The notes under the pieces are model-generated. The model saw nothing but the letters and a program-made list of their open reading frames with translations. It was not told the origin of the DNA and ran no database searches. The translations under genes were made by a program, and so were the position numbers. A DNA stretch of 64,000 nt from JBHIYN01 sp041984235 (GTDB lineage: Bacteria; Pseudomonadota; Gammaproteobacteria; Ga0077536): positions 62,001 to 126,000 of the forward strand of contig JBHIYN010000009.1 of the NCBI GenBank assembly GCA_041984235.1. The letters are read 5' to 3'. This document shows, in pieces, positions 8,480-16,303 of this stretch; position 1 is the stretch's first letter; every line of letters starts with the position of its first letter.

Positions 8480-9384
8480 TGGACAAGCTGACCGCCATGC
8501 AGTGCTTCGTGCAGGTCGCCGAGCAGGGCGGCTTCTCCGCCGCGGCGCGTGCGCTGGGCCGGTCCAAGGCGAGTGTCAGCAAGCACGTGGCGGAGCTGGA
8601 GGCGATGCTCGGCGCACAGCTGCTGGTGCGCACCACCCGCCAGGTGCGGGTGACCGATACCGGGCGCGCGGTGCTGGACCGCAGCCGCGCGCTGCTGGCC
8701 GACGTGCACGAGCTCGAGAACCTGGTACAGACCAGTACCGCCGCACTGCAGGGCACGTTGCGGGTGGCCGGGCCGGTAACCTTCGCCGAGCTCTACCTGG
8801 GGCCGGTTCTGCACGGCTTCAGCGAGCGACATCCGGCGCTCAGCGTCGACCTGACGCTGACCGACGGCTACGTCGACCTGGTCGAGACCAATGTCGACCT
8901 CGCGGTGCGCATCGGTCAGCTCGACGACTCCAGCCTGGTCGCGCGGCGGCTCGCGGCGAGCCGCATCGTGTGCTGCGCGGCACCGGCCTACCTCGGCGCG
9001 CATGGCACGCCGTCGGCGCCGCAGGAGCTGTCAGGACACGCGCTGATCATCGACAGCAACTTCCGGCAGCCCGCCCACTGGCGATTTACGGTGGGCGGAC
9101 GCGTGCAGACCGTGCGCGTCCCCGCGCGACTGCGCGTCAACAGCGCCGTCCTCGCCCGCGACCTCGCCTGTGCCGGCGGTGGCATCGTGCGCATTCCCGA
9201 GTTCGTCGCCGGCGAGGCGCTCGCCGACGGCCGCCTGCAGGAGCTGCCGCTGAGCTGTGAAGAGCAGGAGCTGGGGATCTACGCGGTTTACCCGCAGCGC
9301 CGGCACGTCGCGCGCCGCGTGCGCGTTTTCGTCGACTTCCTCGTCGACTGGTTCGCGGGCGGACTGGTCCGCGTGCCGGGCTGA
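8479..9384 (+). CDS. LysR-family transcriptional regulator
   Basis: A 301-residue LysR-type regulator. The N-terminal winged helix-turn-helix (about 1-60) contains QVAEQGGFSAAARALGRSKASVSKHVAELE. A coiled linker follows, then a substrate-binding-protein-like effector domain (about 90-295). It belongs to the subgroup whose helix reads AAARxLxxSxxxVSxxVxxLE. Divergent orientation to the dioxygenase-yceI-CDGSH unit makes that unit the likely target. The ATG overlaps a perfect palindrome, suggesting autoregulation. The effector cannot be inferred. Confidence 0.93.
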   Translation: MDKLTAMQCFVQVAEQGGFSAAARALGRSKASVSKHVAELEAMLGAQLLVRTTRQVRVTDTGRAVLDRSRALLADVHELENLVQTSTAALQGTLRVAGPVTFAELYLGPVLHGFSERHPALSVDLTLTDGYVDLVETNVDLAVRIGQLDDSSLVARRLAASRIVCCAAPAYLGAHGTPSAPQELSGHALIIDSNFRQPAHWRFTVGGRVQTVRVPARLRVNSAVLARDLACAGGGIVRIPEFVAGEALADGRLQELPLSCEEQELGIYAVYPQRRHVARRVRVFVDFLVDWFAGGLVRVPG

Positions 9385-9392
9385 GGCGGCGC

Positions 9393-9872
9393 TCAGGGTC
9401 GTAACGTCATCAGCACGTATTTCTCGCGCGCCTCGAAGCCGGCTGCACGATACAGGGCACGAGCACGCGCGTTGTCGCGCGCGACCTCGAGATGCACGGC
9501 GCGTACGTCGCGCGCCCGTGCCGCCCCGGCCAGCAGCCCGAGCGCGATGCGGCCGCCGCCGCGGCCACGATACTGCGGCAGGATGAAGAACTCGTCGACG
9601 AACGCGTCATGTCCGCCGAACTCGATGCTGAAGCCGATACACAACACGATGTAACCGGCCACCGCGCCATCGGCCTTGATCAGCCAGATCGTGCCGAGGT
9701 GCGGCTCGCCCAGCAGTCGCGTGACCGCCGCACGGCGCTCGTCGTCACCGAGGGAGATGCCCTCGAACTCGTGGTAGGCGCGCACCAGCGGCAGCAGGGT
9801 TTCGACATCCGCAACCGTGGCCGTGTCCAGGCGCCACGCCGGCGGTTGCGTTCCGCGTTCTCCGCGCTCCAC
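9393..9872 (-). CDS. GNAT-family N-acetyltransferase
   Basis: A 159-residue GCN5-related acetyltransferase. The acetyl-CoA-binding motif A is seen as FILPQYRGRGGGRIALGLL, and motif B as ARALYRAAGFEAREKYVLM near the C-terminus. The FVDEFFILP strand preceding motif A is typical. The acceptor (amino acid, polyamine, antibiotic or protein N-terminus) is unknown. The GTG start gives the first strand the usual position. It ends 8 bp from the convergent LysR gene and follows the small membrane protein and Ddn-like reductase on the same strand. Confidence 0.88.
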   Translation of the reverse strand: MERGERGTQPPAWRLDTATVADVETLLPLVRAYHEFEGISLGDDERRAAVTRLLGEPHLGTIWLIKADGAVAGYIVLCIGFSIEFGGHDAFVDEFFILPQYRGRGGGRIALGLLAGAARARDVRAVHLEVARDNARARALYRAAGFEAREKYVLMTLRP

Positions 9873-9884
9873 GCCGTGACGCCC

Positions 9885-10205
9885 TCAGGCAAACAGGCCG
9901 CCGATGATGGCGCCGGCCAACAGCGGACCGACCTGCACCAGGACCAGCACGAAGCCGCCCATGCCCGCGACCATGCCGATGACCGGCATGCCGGTGAGTC
10001 CCGCCGCGAACACGAACAGCGCCAGACCGAACACGATTGCCGGCAGCGCGGCCGCGGTCAGGCCGGCGAGGATGCCGCCGGCCTTCAGCCCGCCGACGAT
10101 CCCTGCAATCAGGCTGCCGATACCGGGCAGCCAGAACAGCAGGATGGAGACCAGGAACATCCACAGCATGCCCGAGAGCACGCTGCCGCGCGCTGCATCG
10201 TCCAT
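9885..10205 (-). CDS. Small glycine-rich multi-spanning membrane protein
   Basis: A 106-residue hydrophobic protein with three to four predicted membrane helices and repeated small-residue patterns (GIVGGLKAGGILAG, GMVAGMGGFVLVLV, AGAIIGG). These glycine zippers allow tight helix packing. No catalytic motif is seen and I do not recognise the family with certainty; small DUF5518-like proteins look similar. It lies between the Ddn-like reductase gene (11 bp upstream) and the acetyltransferase gene (12 bp downstream), so the three are probably co-transcribed. Confidence 0.65.
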   Translation of the reverse strand: MDDAARGSVLSGMLWMFLVSILLFWLPGIGSLIAGIVGGLKAGGILAGLTAAALPAIVFGLALFVFAAGLTGMPVIGMVAGMGGFVLVLVQVGPLLAGAIIGGLFA

Positions 10206-10216
10206 CGGATCCCCGC

Positions 10217-10684
10217 TCAGGACACCCGTTCGAGCACGACCACCGGGATCTCGCGCCCGGTCTCGGCCGAGGCCCGCGCCTGGTAGTCGTCGAAGGGGGG
10301 ATACATCTGCGCCATCTGCTTCCAGATCCGCGCGCGTTCGTCGCCTTCCGCGATCCGGGCACGCGCCTCGAACTCGTCGTTGGCGACCTTCAGCCTGACC
10401 GTGTCCTGTGCCTGCAGGTTGTGGAACCAGCCGGGGTGCTTCGGATCGCCGCCCTTGGAGGCGATGATGGCGTAGCCGCCGTCGACCTTGCCGTAGAGCA
10501 GCGGCATGATCGATTCCTTGCCGGACTTGCGGCCGCGCGTGAACAGCAGCAGGGTCGGCAGCGGGCCGGGACCGCCGCCCACCGTCGAATCCCACAGGTG
10601 CCCGGCCTCGCCGTCGGCCAGGTAGAGGTCGCGGTGCTTGGCGATCCAGCCGCTGGTGCTGGCCTCGAGAATGGGGTCGCTCAT
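10217..10684 (-). CDS. Deazaflavin (F420)-dependent nitroreductase-family protein (Ddn-like)
   Basis: A 155-residue split-barrel protein of the Ddn/FDOR type. Family features are LLLFTRGRKSGKES, PLLYGKVDGGYAIIASKGG and HPGWFHNLQAQDTVRL. Characterised members use F420H2 (some bind flavin or lipid) to reduce quinones or enones. F420 biosynthesis genes are not in the window, so the cofactor is inferred from family only. An ATG six codons upstream is an alternative start. First gene of a likely three-gene unit. Confidence 0.85.
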   Translation of the reverse strand: MSDPILEASTSGWIAKHRDLYLADGEAGHLWDSTVGGGPGPLPTLLLFTRGRKSGKESIMPLLYGKVDGGYAIIASKGGDPKHPGWFHNLQAQDTVRLKVANDEFEARARIAEGDERARIWKQMAQMYPPFDDYQARASAETGREIPVVVLERVS

Positions 10685-10751
10685 GGGGTCGGTCTCCGTC
10701 AATGCGATGTGGCGGCGCAGTGTAGCATCCGCTGCGACGCCGGCCGCGGGC

Positions 10752-10757
10752 TACAAT
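10752..10757 (+). promoter_or_regulatory. Putative -10 element giving a near-leaderless transcript
   Basis: TACAAT matches the sigma-70 -10 consensus at five of six positions. It ends 8 bases before the ATG of the SirB1-like gene, so transcription would begin about two bases ahead of the start codon. No good -35 element is visible, which keeps confidence low. Confidence 0.3.
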
Positions 10758-10765
10758 GTCCGTGC

Positions 10766-11533
10766 ATGAACGAGCTGCCCCACAGTGCGGACTACCGTGC
10801 CTTTGCCCGCGCGCCGGACGACCCGATTGCCGGCGCGCTGCTGGTCGCGCGCCTGGTCGACGAGGACACCGACGAGACCTGGGTGCGCGAGGAACTCGCG
10901 CGTCTCGCCGCGAGCGCCGGCGCTGCTGACGCTACGGCGCTGGTAGCGGCGCTCAGCGAAGCCGGCTTCGGCGGCGCATCCGCCTATTACGCGGCCGCGA
11001 ACAGCTCGCTGGAGCAGGTTCTGCGGAGCCGCCGCGGTATCCCGATCACGCTGGCCGTCGTCGTCCTCGGCGTCGCCGTGCATAGCGGGCTGGCTGCGCG
11101 CGGCATCAACTTTCCCGGCCATTTCCTGGTCGAGGTCGGCGGGCTGCTGGTCGACCCGTTCCGCATGGCGCCGCTCGGCGACCGCGAGCGCGCGGCATGG
11201 CTGGAGCGCGCCGGCCTGAGCGCGGCCGATGCGCTGGTCGAGGCGACGCCGCGCGATATCGTGCTGCGCATGCTGAACAACCTGCGCATGCTCGCCGTGC
11301 AGCGCGGCGACCCGGCGCGCGCGCTGGACATCTCCTCCTACCAGCTCCTGGTGGCGACCGATCCGCTGCCGCTGCACATCGACCGAGTCGACCTGTGGCT
11401 TGCCGCCGGGGTCGCCGACATGGCTCGCCGTGAGCTCGACCTCGCGCTGGGCCTGGCGCAGGACGACGCCCTGCGCGCACATCTCGCCGAACGCCGCCTG
11501 GCGCTCGCAGGGCAGACCTCGCGCCTGCACTGA
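10766..11533 (+). CDS. SirB1-like transglutaminase-fold/TPR protein
   Basis: A 255-residue protein of the SirB1 family. The N-terminal half carries the transglutaminase-like region with NSSLEQVLRSRRGIPITLAVV and GINFPGHFLVEV, then DPFRM. The C-terminal half has the conserved LRMLNNLRMLAVQRGDPARAL and tetratricopeptide-like helices. Escherichia coli SirB1 has no firmly established activity; the catalytic Cys of active transglutaminases is not evident. It is divergent from the Ddn-like unit. The ATG is fixed by the conserved N-terminal domain and a -10-like hexamer just upstream. Confidence 0.85.
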   Translation: MNELPHSADYRAFARAPDDPIAGALLVARLVDEDTDETWVREELARLAASAGAADATALVAALSEAGFGGASAYYAAANSSLEQVLRSRRGIPITLAVVVLGVAVHSGLAARGINFPGHFLVEVGGLLVDPFRMAPLGDRERAAWLERAGLSAADALVEATPRDIVLRMLNNLRMLAVQRGDPARALDISSYQLLVATDPLPLHIDRVDLWLAAGVADMARRELDLALGLAQDDALRAHLAERRLALAGQTSRLH

Positions 11534-11613
11534 ATCCGGCCGGCGGTGGCGCGTTCAAGGCGTTGCGGTGCAGGCCGCTAAGGCAAGGGGCCCGTTCTCG
11601 CAGGCAGTCTGGC

Positions 11614-11940
11614 GTGAAAGCGCGAAGAAACCGGAACAATCAGCGCAATCACTACCGCATCCTCTACGTGCAGCCGGATGCCCCTCCGGAGATCATCCAG
11701 GCCAGTTATCGCACCCTGATGCAGAAGCTGCGCGCGCATCCCGACCTGGGCGGCGATGCCTGGAACGCCGCGGTGATCAACCATGCCTATGCCGTGCTCA
11801 GCAGCCCGGAACGCCGCCGGGCTTACGACAAGGCGCTGTTCGGCAAGAGCAACTGGGCCGAGCTCGGGCGCCAGAATCCGTCGCAACGGCGGCCGGCGGC
11901 CGATCCCGACTGGCAGGACTTCCAGCCGATCAAGCTGTGA
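11614..11940 (+). CDS. J-domain (DnaJ-like) small protein
   Basis: A minimal J-domain protein of about 108 residues. NHYRILYVQPDAPPEIIQASY begins the domain, followed by the essential HPD tripeptide in LRAHPDLGG and the helix AYAVLSSPERRRAYD. J domains stimulate Hsp70 ATPase. After the domain only a short polar tail follows, with no zinc-finger or C-terminal substrate-binding domain, so it would act as a specialised Hsp70 co-chaperone. The start is uncertain: GTG is chosen, and a TTG 51 bases upstream is possible. Confidence 0.8.
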   Translation: MKARRNRNNQRNHYRILYVQPDAPPEIIQASYRTLMQKLRAHPDLGGDAWNAAVINHAYAVLSSPERRRAYDKALFGKSNWAELGRQNPSQRRPAADPDWQDFQPIKL

Positions 11941-11955
11941 GCCGCGGGTCCGGGC

Positions 11956-12762
11956 TCACGGCTTGACGAATTTCAGGGTCATGCGGTCGCTCTCGCCGAT
12001 GGCGGCGTAGACCTCGCGATCGACGTCGCCCATGCGAAAGCTCGGTGGCAGTGTCCACACCCCCTTGGGGTGATCCCGGGTGTCCCTGGGGTTGGCATTG
12101 ATCTCGCTGCGGGCGACGAACTCGAAGCCGGCCGCCGCGGCCAGGCGCAGGGCCTCGCTCTCGGCCAGGTAGCCGGTGCGGGCGGCATCGGGGCCGGTCA
12201 TGTCGTCGCTGCCGCGGTGTGCGACCAGGCCCAGCGTGCCGCCCGGTTTGAGCGCCTCGAACATGGCCGCGAACATCGCTTCCGCGCGGCCGTCGCGCAC
12301 CCAGTTGTGCAGGTTGCGGAAGGTGACGACCAGGTCGGCGCTGCCGGGCGGCGCGGCCGAGGTGCTCGCCGGCGGCATCAGTGCGGTCACCTCGACGCGG
12401 TCGTAGATGGCCGGGTTGGCCGCGAGCTTGTCACGGAACTTCCCGGCGTTGCGTGCGAAGTACTCGACGCCGGTGCTGCCGTCGAAATTGGCGGCATAGA
12501 GCTTGCCCGCGTCGCGCAGGTAGGGCGCCAGCACCTCGGTGTACCAGCCGCTGCCTCCGGGCCAGATCTCGACCACCGTCATGTCCGGGCGGATGCCGAA
12601 GAAGGTCAGCGTCTCCACCGGGTGACGCCAGGCATTGCGCGCGATGTTGTCCGCGCTGCGATGTGCACCGGAGGCGGCGGCCTCCAGCGCGGCGTCGGTG
12701 GCGTGGGCGGCGCCGGCGAACACCAGCAGCAACAAGCTCAACGGAAGGGCGGGTTTGTTCAT
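11956..12762 (-). CDS. Exported SAM-dependent methyltransferase-like protein
   Basis: A 268-residue class I methyltransferase-fold protein. After a Sec signal (MNKPALPLSLLLLVFAGAAHA) comes a motif-I-like VVEIWPGGSGWYTEVLAPYL, an acidic segment YAANFDG, and the motif-IV-like DLVVTFRNLHNW. This matches a family of predicted methyltransferases (COG4798-like) that repeatedly carries signal peptides. An exported enzyme is odd because S-adenosylmethionine is cytoplasmic, so the activity may differ. GGAGG precedes the ATG. It is convergent with the J-domain gene. Confidence 0.82.
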   Translation of the reverse strand: MNKPALPLSLLLLVFAGAAHATDAALEAAASGAHRSADNIARNAWRHPVETLTFFGIRPDMTVVEIWPGGSGWYTEVLAPYLRDAGKLYAANFDGSTGVEYFARNAGKFRDKLAANPAIYDRVEVTALMPPASTSAAPPGSADLVVTFRNLHNWVRDGRAEAMFAAMFEALKPGGTLGLVAHRGSDDMTGPDAARTGYLAESEALRLAAAAGFEFVARSEINANPRDTRDHPKGVWTLPPSFRMGDVDREVYAAIGESDRMTLKFVKP

Positions 12763-12816
12763 GCGGGGCCTCCGGGCCGGCGTGCAGGACGGTCGTGCAG
12801 TATAGCCGGCGCGCGC

Positions 12817-13212
12817 TCAGGGATTGAGCTTGTAAGTCACCGTGGCCAGCGCGACCTCGTCGCCGCCGGGGTTGGTCACGCTGACGTCACCGACGCAGAT
12901 GCTGCCGCCGCGCCGCCGCACCCGCGCGGTCGCGGTGAGATCCTCGGCCACCGCGAGCTTGAGGAAATTGATGCTGAAGCCGATGGTCGCACCGCGCGCC
13001 TGCGCACCGACCTCGGGGTGCGTCCAGAACGCACAGGTTGCAGCGAGGTCGACCAGCGAGCTGATCGCGCCGCCATTGACCCGGTCCTCGCCGAGGCAGG
13101 GACGGTAGGGCAGGCGCAGCACGGCATGATCGGTCGTGGCCGATACGAGCTCGATGCCGAGGTGTCGGGCGTAGGCCTGGTCGACGGCGATGGCGCGGGC
13201 GTGGTCGGGCAT
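12817..13212 (-). CDS. PaaI-like hotdog-fold thioesterase
   Basis: A 131-residue single-hotdog protein. The signature region ‘NGGAISSLVDLAATCAFW’ contains the catalytic-loop glycine-rich segment before the long helix. TIGFSINFLK and a C-terminal strand with VALATVTYKL complete the fold. Family members hydrolyse acyl- or aryl-CoA thioesters. It is not adjacent to the paa genes 17 kb away, so a phenylacetate link is not implied. The ATG at MPDHARA is preferred over one nine codons upstream. Confidence 0.87.
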   Translation of the reverse strand: MPDHARAIAVDQAYARHLGIELVSATTDHAVLRLPYRPCLGEDRVNGGAISSLVDLAATCAFWTHPEVGAQARGATIGFSINFLKLAVAEDLTATARVRRRGGSICVGDVSVTNPGGDEVALATVTYKLNP

Positions 13213-13347
13213 GTTGCGGACTCCGTTCGGGGGCCGCAACTTACCAGAGCGACGCGATCGCGGCTAAGGTCGGCGCCGTGCGTCTCTTCTCGTCGGCGCC
13301 GCTTCGGGTTACTTTGACCGCCTGCCAAACATCCGGGGGAGGATGCC

Positions 13348-13872
13348 ATGACCCAACCGCTGTACACCGTGCGCCAGGTGGCTTACGTGGTGCGCGATCT
13401 CGACGCTGCGCTGAAATACTGGACCGAGGCGCTCAAGGTCGGCCCGTTCTTCCTGTTCGAGCATTGTCCTCTGGAGAACCAGCGTTACCGCGGCGGACCG
13501 TCCAACGCGGACGTGACGCTGGCGCTGGGCAATTCCGGCGACGTACAAATCGAGCTGATCTACTGCGAGACCGATGCGCCCTCGGTGTACAAGGAATTTC
13601 TCGACGCCGGCCGCAGCGGCGTGCATCACTTCGGCATGATGCCGGAGGACTATGCCGCGACCTGCGCCGAGTACGCCGCCCGCGGGCACGAGGCGGCGTT
13701 CGAGTGCACGGTCGGTGGTGCGCCGCTGACCTACTTCGACACCGTCGACACGGTCGGGCATTTCATCGAGCTGTGGGACAACAGCGACGTCTACAAGGAC
13801 CTGTTCATGCTGGTCGAGGGTGCCGCCAAAGGGTGGGACGGCAGCGACCCGGTGCGGCCGGGACCGCTGTAG
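13348..13872 (+). CDS. VOC (glyoxalase/epimerase-fold) protein
   Basis: A 174-residue vicinal-oxygen-chelate protein. Paired beta-alpha-beta-beta-beta modules carry candidate metal ligands: RQVAYVVRDLDAALKYW, VQIELIYCE, VHHFGMMPEDY and HFIELWDNS. The pattern resembles methylmalonyl-CoA epimerase-like or dioxygenase-like members, but the substrate is not determinable. GGGGGAGG lies just upstream of the ATG. It is divergent from the thioesterase gene and convergent with the CmcJ-like gene. Confidence 0.87.
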   Translation: MTQPLYTVRQVAYVVRDLDAALKYWTEALKVGPFFLFEHCPLENQRYRGGPSNADVTLALGNSGDVQIELIYCETDAPSVYKEFLDAGRSGVHHFGMMPEDYAATCAEYAARGHEAAFECTVGGAPLTYFDTVDTVGHFIELWDNSDVYKDLFMLVEGAAKGWDGSDPVRPGPL

Positions 13873-13911
13873 CCGAAGCGCCTGCGGTGCTGCGCGGCGC
13901 GCGCGGTGGCG

Positions 13912-14901
13912 TCAGTCGTAGAGCACCATGCAGCGCACCTCGATGCTCCAGCGATCCGGTGCGTCGGGCGGGGTTTGCGGGTCTTCGAAGGCGGTATGGA
14001 AGCTGAACGTGCACGGTGCGTGCGCCTCGCTGCCATCGCCATGCGCGCCGTTCGTGCGCGCGAGCGTACCGGCTGAATCCCACTGCTTGATCAGCAGCGG
14101 CTCGTCGCGCGTCATGTGCGGGTAATAGTAGAAGCGGTGCGCGGGGGCGTGCTTGGCGAAATAGTTCTCGCCGATGCGATCCTGGTAGTGGATCTCGAAC
14201 ACGACGAGGTCGCCGGGCGCCACCGTGCGACCGTCGCACAGCGCCATCGGGTGCGTCGCTACCGGCTCCGCGGCGATGTTGCGCCACACGTTGATGATCG
14301 CGTAGCGCCCGTGTTCGATGGCCGCCTCGGCACGCGCGGCCTCGATCAGGGGCTGCTCGCCGAGCAGTGGCCGCAGCGTATCGTTGATGCCCGGCGCCCG
14401 CGCCAGGTCGCGCAGGCGCTGTGGCGCACTGGTCAGGGTGTAGTCGCCGTGCACGACGTGCGCCGGGCCCTGCACCTGCTGCCCGCCGCGGATGCGACGC
14501 TGCTCGCGCTTGCCGGATGCCGAGCGGATGTTGTGGTCGAAGGCGAACGCCGTTGCGCCGGTCGCTGCGCTGACCAGCGCCGCGCAGTCGGGATAGTAAC
14601 GGCGGATGACCTGGTCGTGATCGAAGAAATCCACCGCGGTGGCCAGCGGGTGTTGCAGCAACTCCAGTCCGTGCAGATCGAGCGTGCGTCGCGCGCTGCC
14701 CTCGAGCAGGCGGGCGTTGCTGATGGTCACCGTGTGCGGCGCTAGATCCACGCCCTGCGAGCCGCCGTCGCTGCCGTCGGCGTCACGCCGTGTGAGCACC
14801 GCGCCATTGCGATGCAGCGATGAGCGCGTCCCCGCGTCGAGGTAGTTGAGTATGCCGCTGGTGCCCGTGCTTTCGAGGGCGCGCGCGGTGGCTGGGTTCA
14901 T
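13912..14901 (-). CDS. CmcJ/NvfI-family oxidoreductase-like protein
   Basis: A 329-residue protein of the CmcJ/NvfI family. Recognisable segments are VFDH-like FDHNIRS, GDYTLTSAPQRL, INVWRNI and the C-terminal DSAGTLARTNGAHG. Family members act in cephamycin 7-methoxylation and in fungal meroterpenoid pathways, with a 2-oxoglutarate/iron oxygenase-like fold in NvfI. In proteobacteria the substrate is unknown. An ATG 11 codons upstream is possible, but MNPATARALE fits better. The PHP-domain gene lies upstream on the same strand, 69 bp away. Confidence 0.78.
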   Translation of the reverse strand: MNPATARALESTGTSGILNYLDAGTRSSLHRNGAVLTRRDADGSDGGSQGVDLAPHTVTISNARLLEGSARRTLDLHGLELLQHPLATAVDFFDHDQVIRRYYPDCAALVSAATGATAFAFDHNIRSASGKREQRRIRGGQQVQGPAHVVHGDYTLTSAPQRLRDLARAPGINDTLRPLLGEQPLIEAARAEAAIEHGRYAIINVWRNIAAEPVATHPMALCDGRTVAPGDLVVFEIHYQDRIGENYFAKHAPAHRFYYYPHMTRDEPLLIKQWDSAGTLARTNGAHGDGSEAHAPCTFSFHTAFEDPQTPPDAPDRWSIEVRCMVLYD

Positions 14902-14970
14902 GGGTCGGGTTCCCTGGCTGCTGGCGCCGATCATACGCTGCCCCGGCGCGCGGCCAACAGGCGGGCCGGT

Positions 14971-15834
14971 TCAGCGCGTCGTGGTACGCCACACCGGCGA
15001 GGTACCGCGCGGCAGCGGCGGCAGGGCGCCGAGCGCGGCCCAGGCCTGCCCGGGCTGGTGGAAATCGGAGCCCTGTGACGCGCCCAGCGCGTGGCGCCGG
15101 GCGAGGGCTGCCAGCTCGCGGGTAAGGTGCTCGGACTGGCAACCGGATATGACCTCCAGGGCGTCGCCGCCGGCCGCGCGGAACGCTTCGGCGAGGTGCT
15201 CCAGGCGGCCGCGGGTGAGCCGGTACTTGGCCGGGTGCGCGAGCACGGCGATGCCGCCGGCGGCGTGAATCCAGTCGATCGCGACGGCCAGCGACGGCCA
15301 TGCGGCGAGGGTCGAGGCGTCGTCGCGCAGGTACCTGCGGAAGGCGCGCTGCATGTCGCGCGCAGCGCCCGTGCGCACCAGGAAGCGCGCGAAATGCACC
15401 CGCCCGAGCTCGGCTTCGCCGGCTTCGCGTCGGGCGCCGGCGAGGGCGTCGCCAACACCCTGGCGCGCGAGGCGTTCGGCCAGCACGGTGGCGCGTGCGG
15501 CACGCGCCGCGGCCTGGTGGCGGCAGGCCGCCGTCATCGCCGGTGCATGCGGGTCGACGGCGAGACCGACGACATGGATGCCGAGACGACGCCACAGGCA
15601 CGACAGCTCGACGCCAGGCACCACCGTGATCCCCGGGTGGCGCGCGGGATCGAGCGCGCGGTAGCCGGCCGTGGTGTCGTGGTCGGTGATCGCGAGCAGG
15701 CCGACGCCGGCCGCGCGAGCCCGCGCGACCAGTGCGTCCGGCGCCAGGGTCCCGTCCGAGGCCGTGGTGTGCGTATGCAGGTCGATGCCCGCGCCATCCG
15801 CGGTGGCGCTCAGGGCGGGTTTGAAATCAGTCAC
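14971..15834 (-). CDS. PHP-domain phosphoesterase (RNase AM / TrpH-like)
   Basis: A 287-residue PHP-domain enzyme. Metal-binding motifs appear in order: DLHTHTTASDG, ITDHDT, PGVELS, LAHPAKY and the C-terminal SDFHQPG. The layout and length match E. coli YciV/TrpH (RNase AM), which removes 5' nucleotides from RNA and hydrolyses 3',5'-nucleoside bisphosphates. The match is to family, so the exact substrate remains inferred. It is divergent from hspQ. Confidence 0.88.
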   Translation of the reverse strand: MTDFKPALSATADGAGIDLHTHTTASDGTLAPDALVARARAAGVGLLAITDHDTTAGYRALDPARHPGITVVPGVELSCLWRRLGIHVVGLAVDPHAPAMTAACRHQAAARAARATVLAERLARQGVGDALAGARREAGEAELGRVHFARFLVRTGAARDMQRAFRRYLRDDASTLAAWPSLAVAIDWIHAAGGIAVLAHPAKYRLTRGRLEHLAEAFRAAGGDALEVISGCQSEHLTRELAALARRHALGASQGSDFHQPGQAWAALGALPPLPRGTSPVWRTTTR

Positions 15835-15947
15835 CGAGTTCTCCGTGGGGTGCGCCGCGGGACGGGGCCAAAGTGCCGACCGCTACCGGATCCGGGAGGG
15901 CGGTGGGGTAAAATGCGTTACTGACAACAACGGGCCCGAACCCCAGC

Positions 15948-16283
15948 ATGACCGAGATCGTGCGCAACGCCAAGTTTCTGATCGGCCAGGTGGTCCGGCA
16001 TCGCCATTACCCGTTTCGCGGTGTGATCTTCGACGTCGACCCGACCTTCAGCAACACCGAGGAATGGTGGGAGTCGATCCCGGAGGAAGTGCGGCCGCGC
16101 AAGGATCAGCCCTTCTACCACCTGCTGGCCGAGAACGCGGAAACCAGCTACATCGCCTACGTCTCGGAGCAGAACCTGCTCGAAGACGAGAGCGGTGACC
16201 CGGTCAATCATCCCGACGTGCCGCGCTACTTCAGCGCACAGAACGGCGGCCATTACGTACTGCTGCCGGACCGCGCGCACTGA
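15948..16283 (+). CDS. hspQ: Heat shock protein HspQ
   Basis: A 111-residue HspQ/YccV-like protein covering the whole family. KFLIGQVVRHRHYPFRGVIFD begins the domain, followed by EWWESIP, QPFYHLLAEN and YVSEQNL. In E. coli HspQ is a heat-shock protein that binds hemimethylated DNA in vitro and serves as a Lon specificity-enhancing factor. A TAAAAT hexamer lies 33 bases upstream of the ATG; no clear sigma-32 promoter was seen. Confidence 0.93.
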   Translation: MTEIVRNAKFLIGQVVRHRHYPFRGVIFDVDPTFSNTEEWWESIPEEVRPRKDQPFYHLLAENAETSYIAYVSEQNLLEDESGDPVNHPDVPRYFSAQNGGHYVLLPDRAH

Positions 16284-16303
16284 CGCGGCAGCGGCGCGCG
16301 AGA

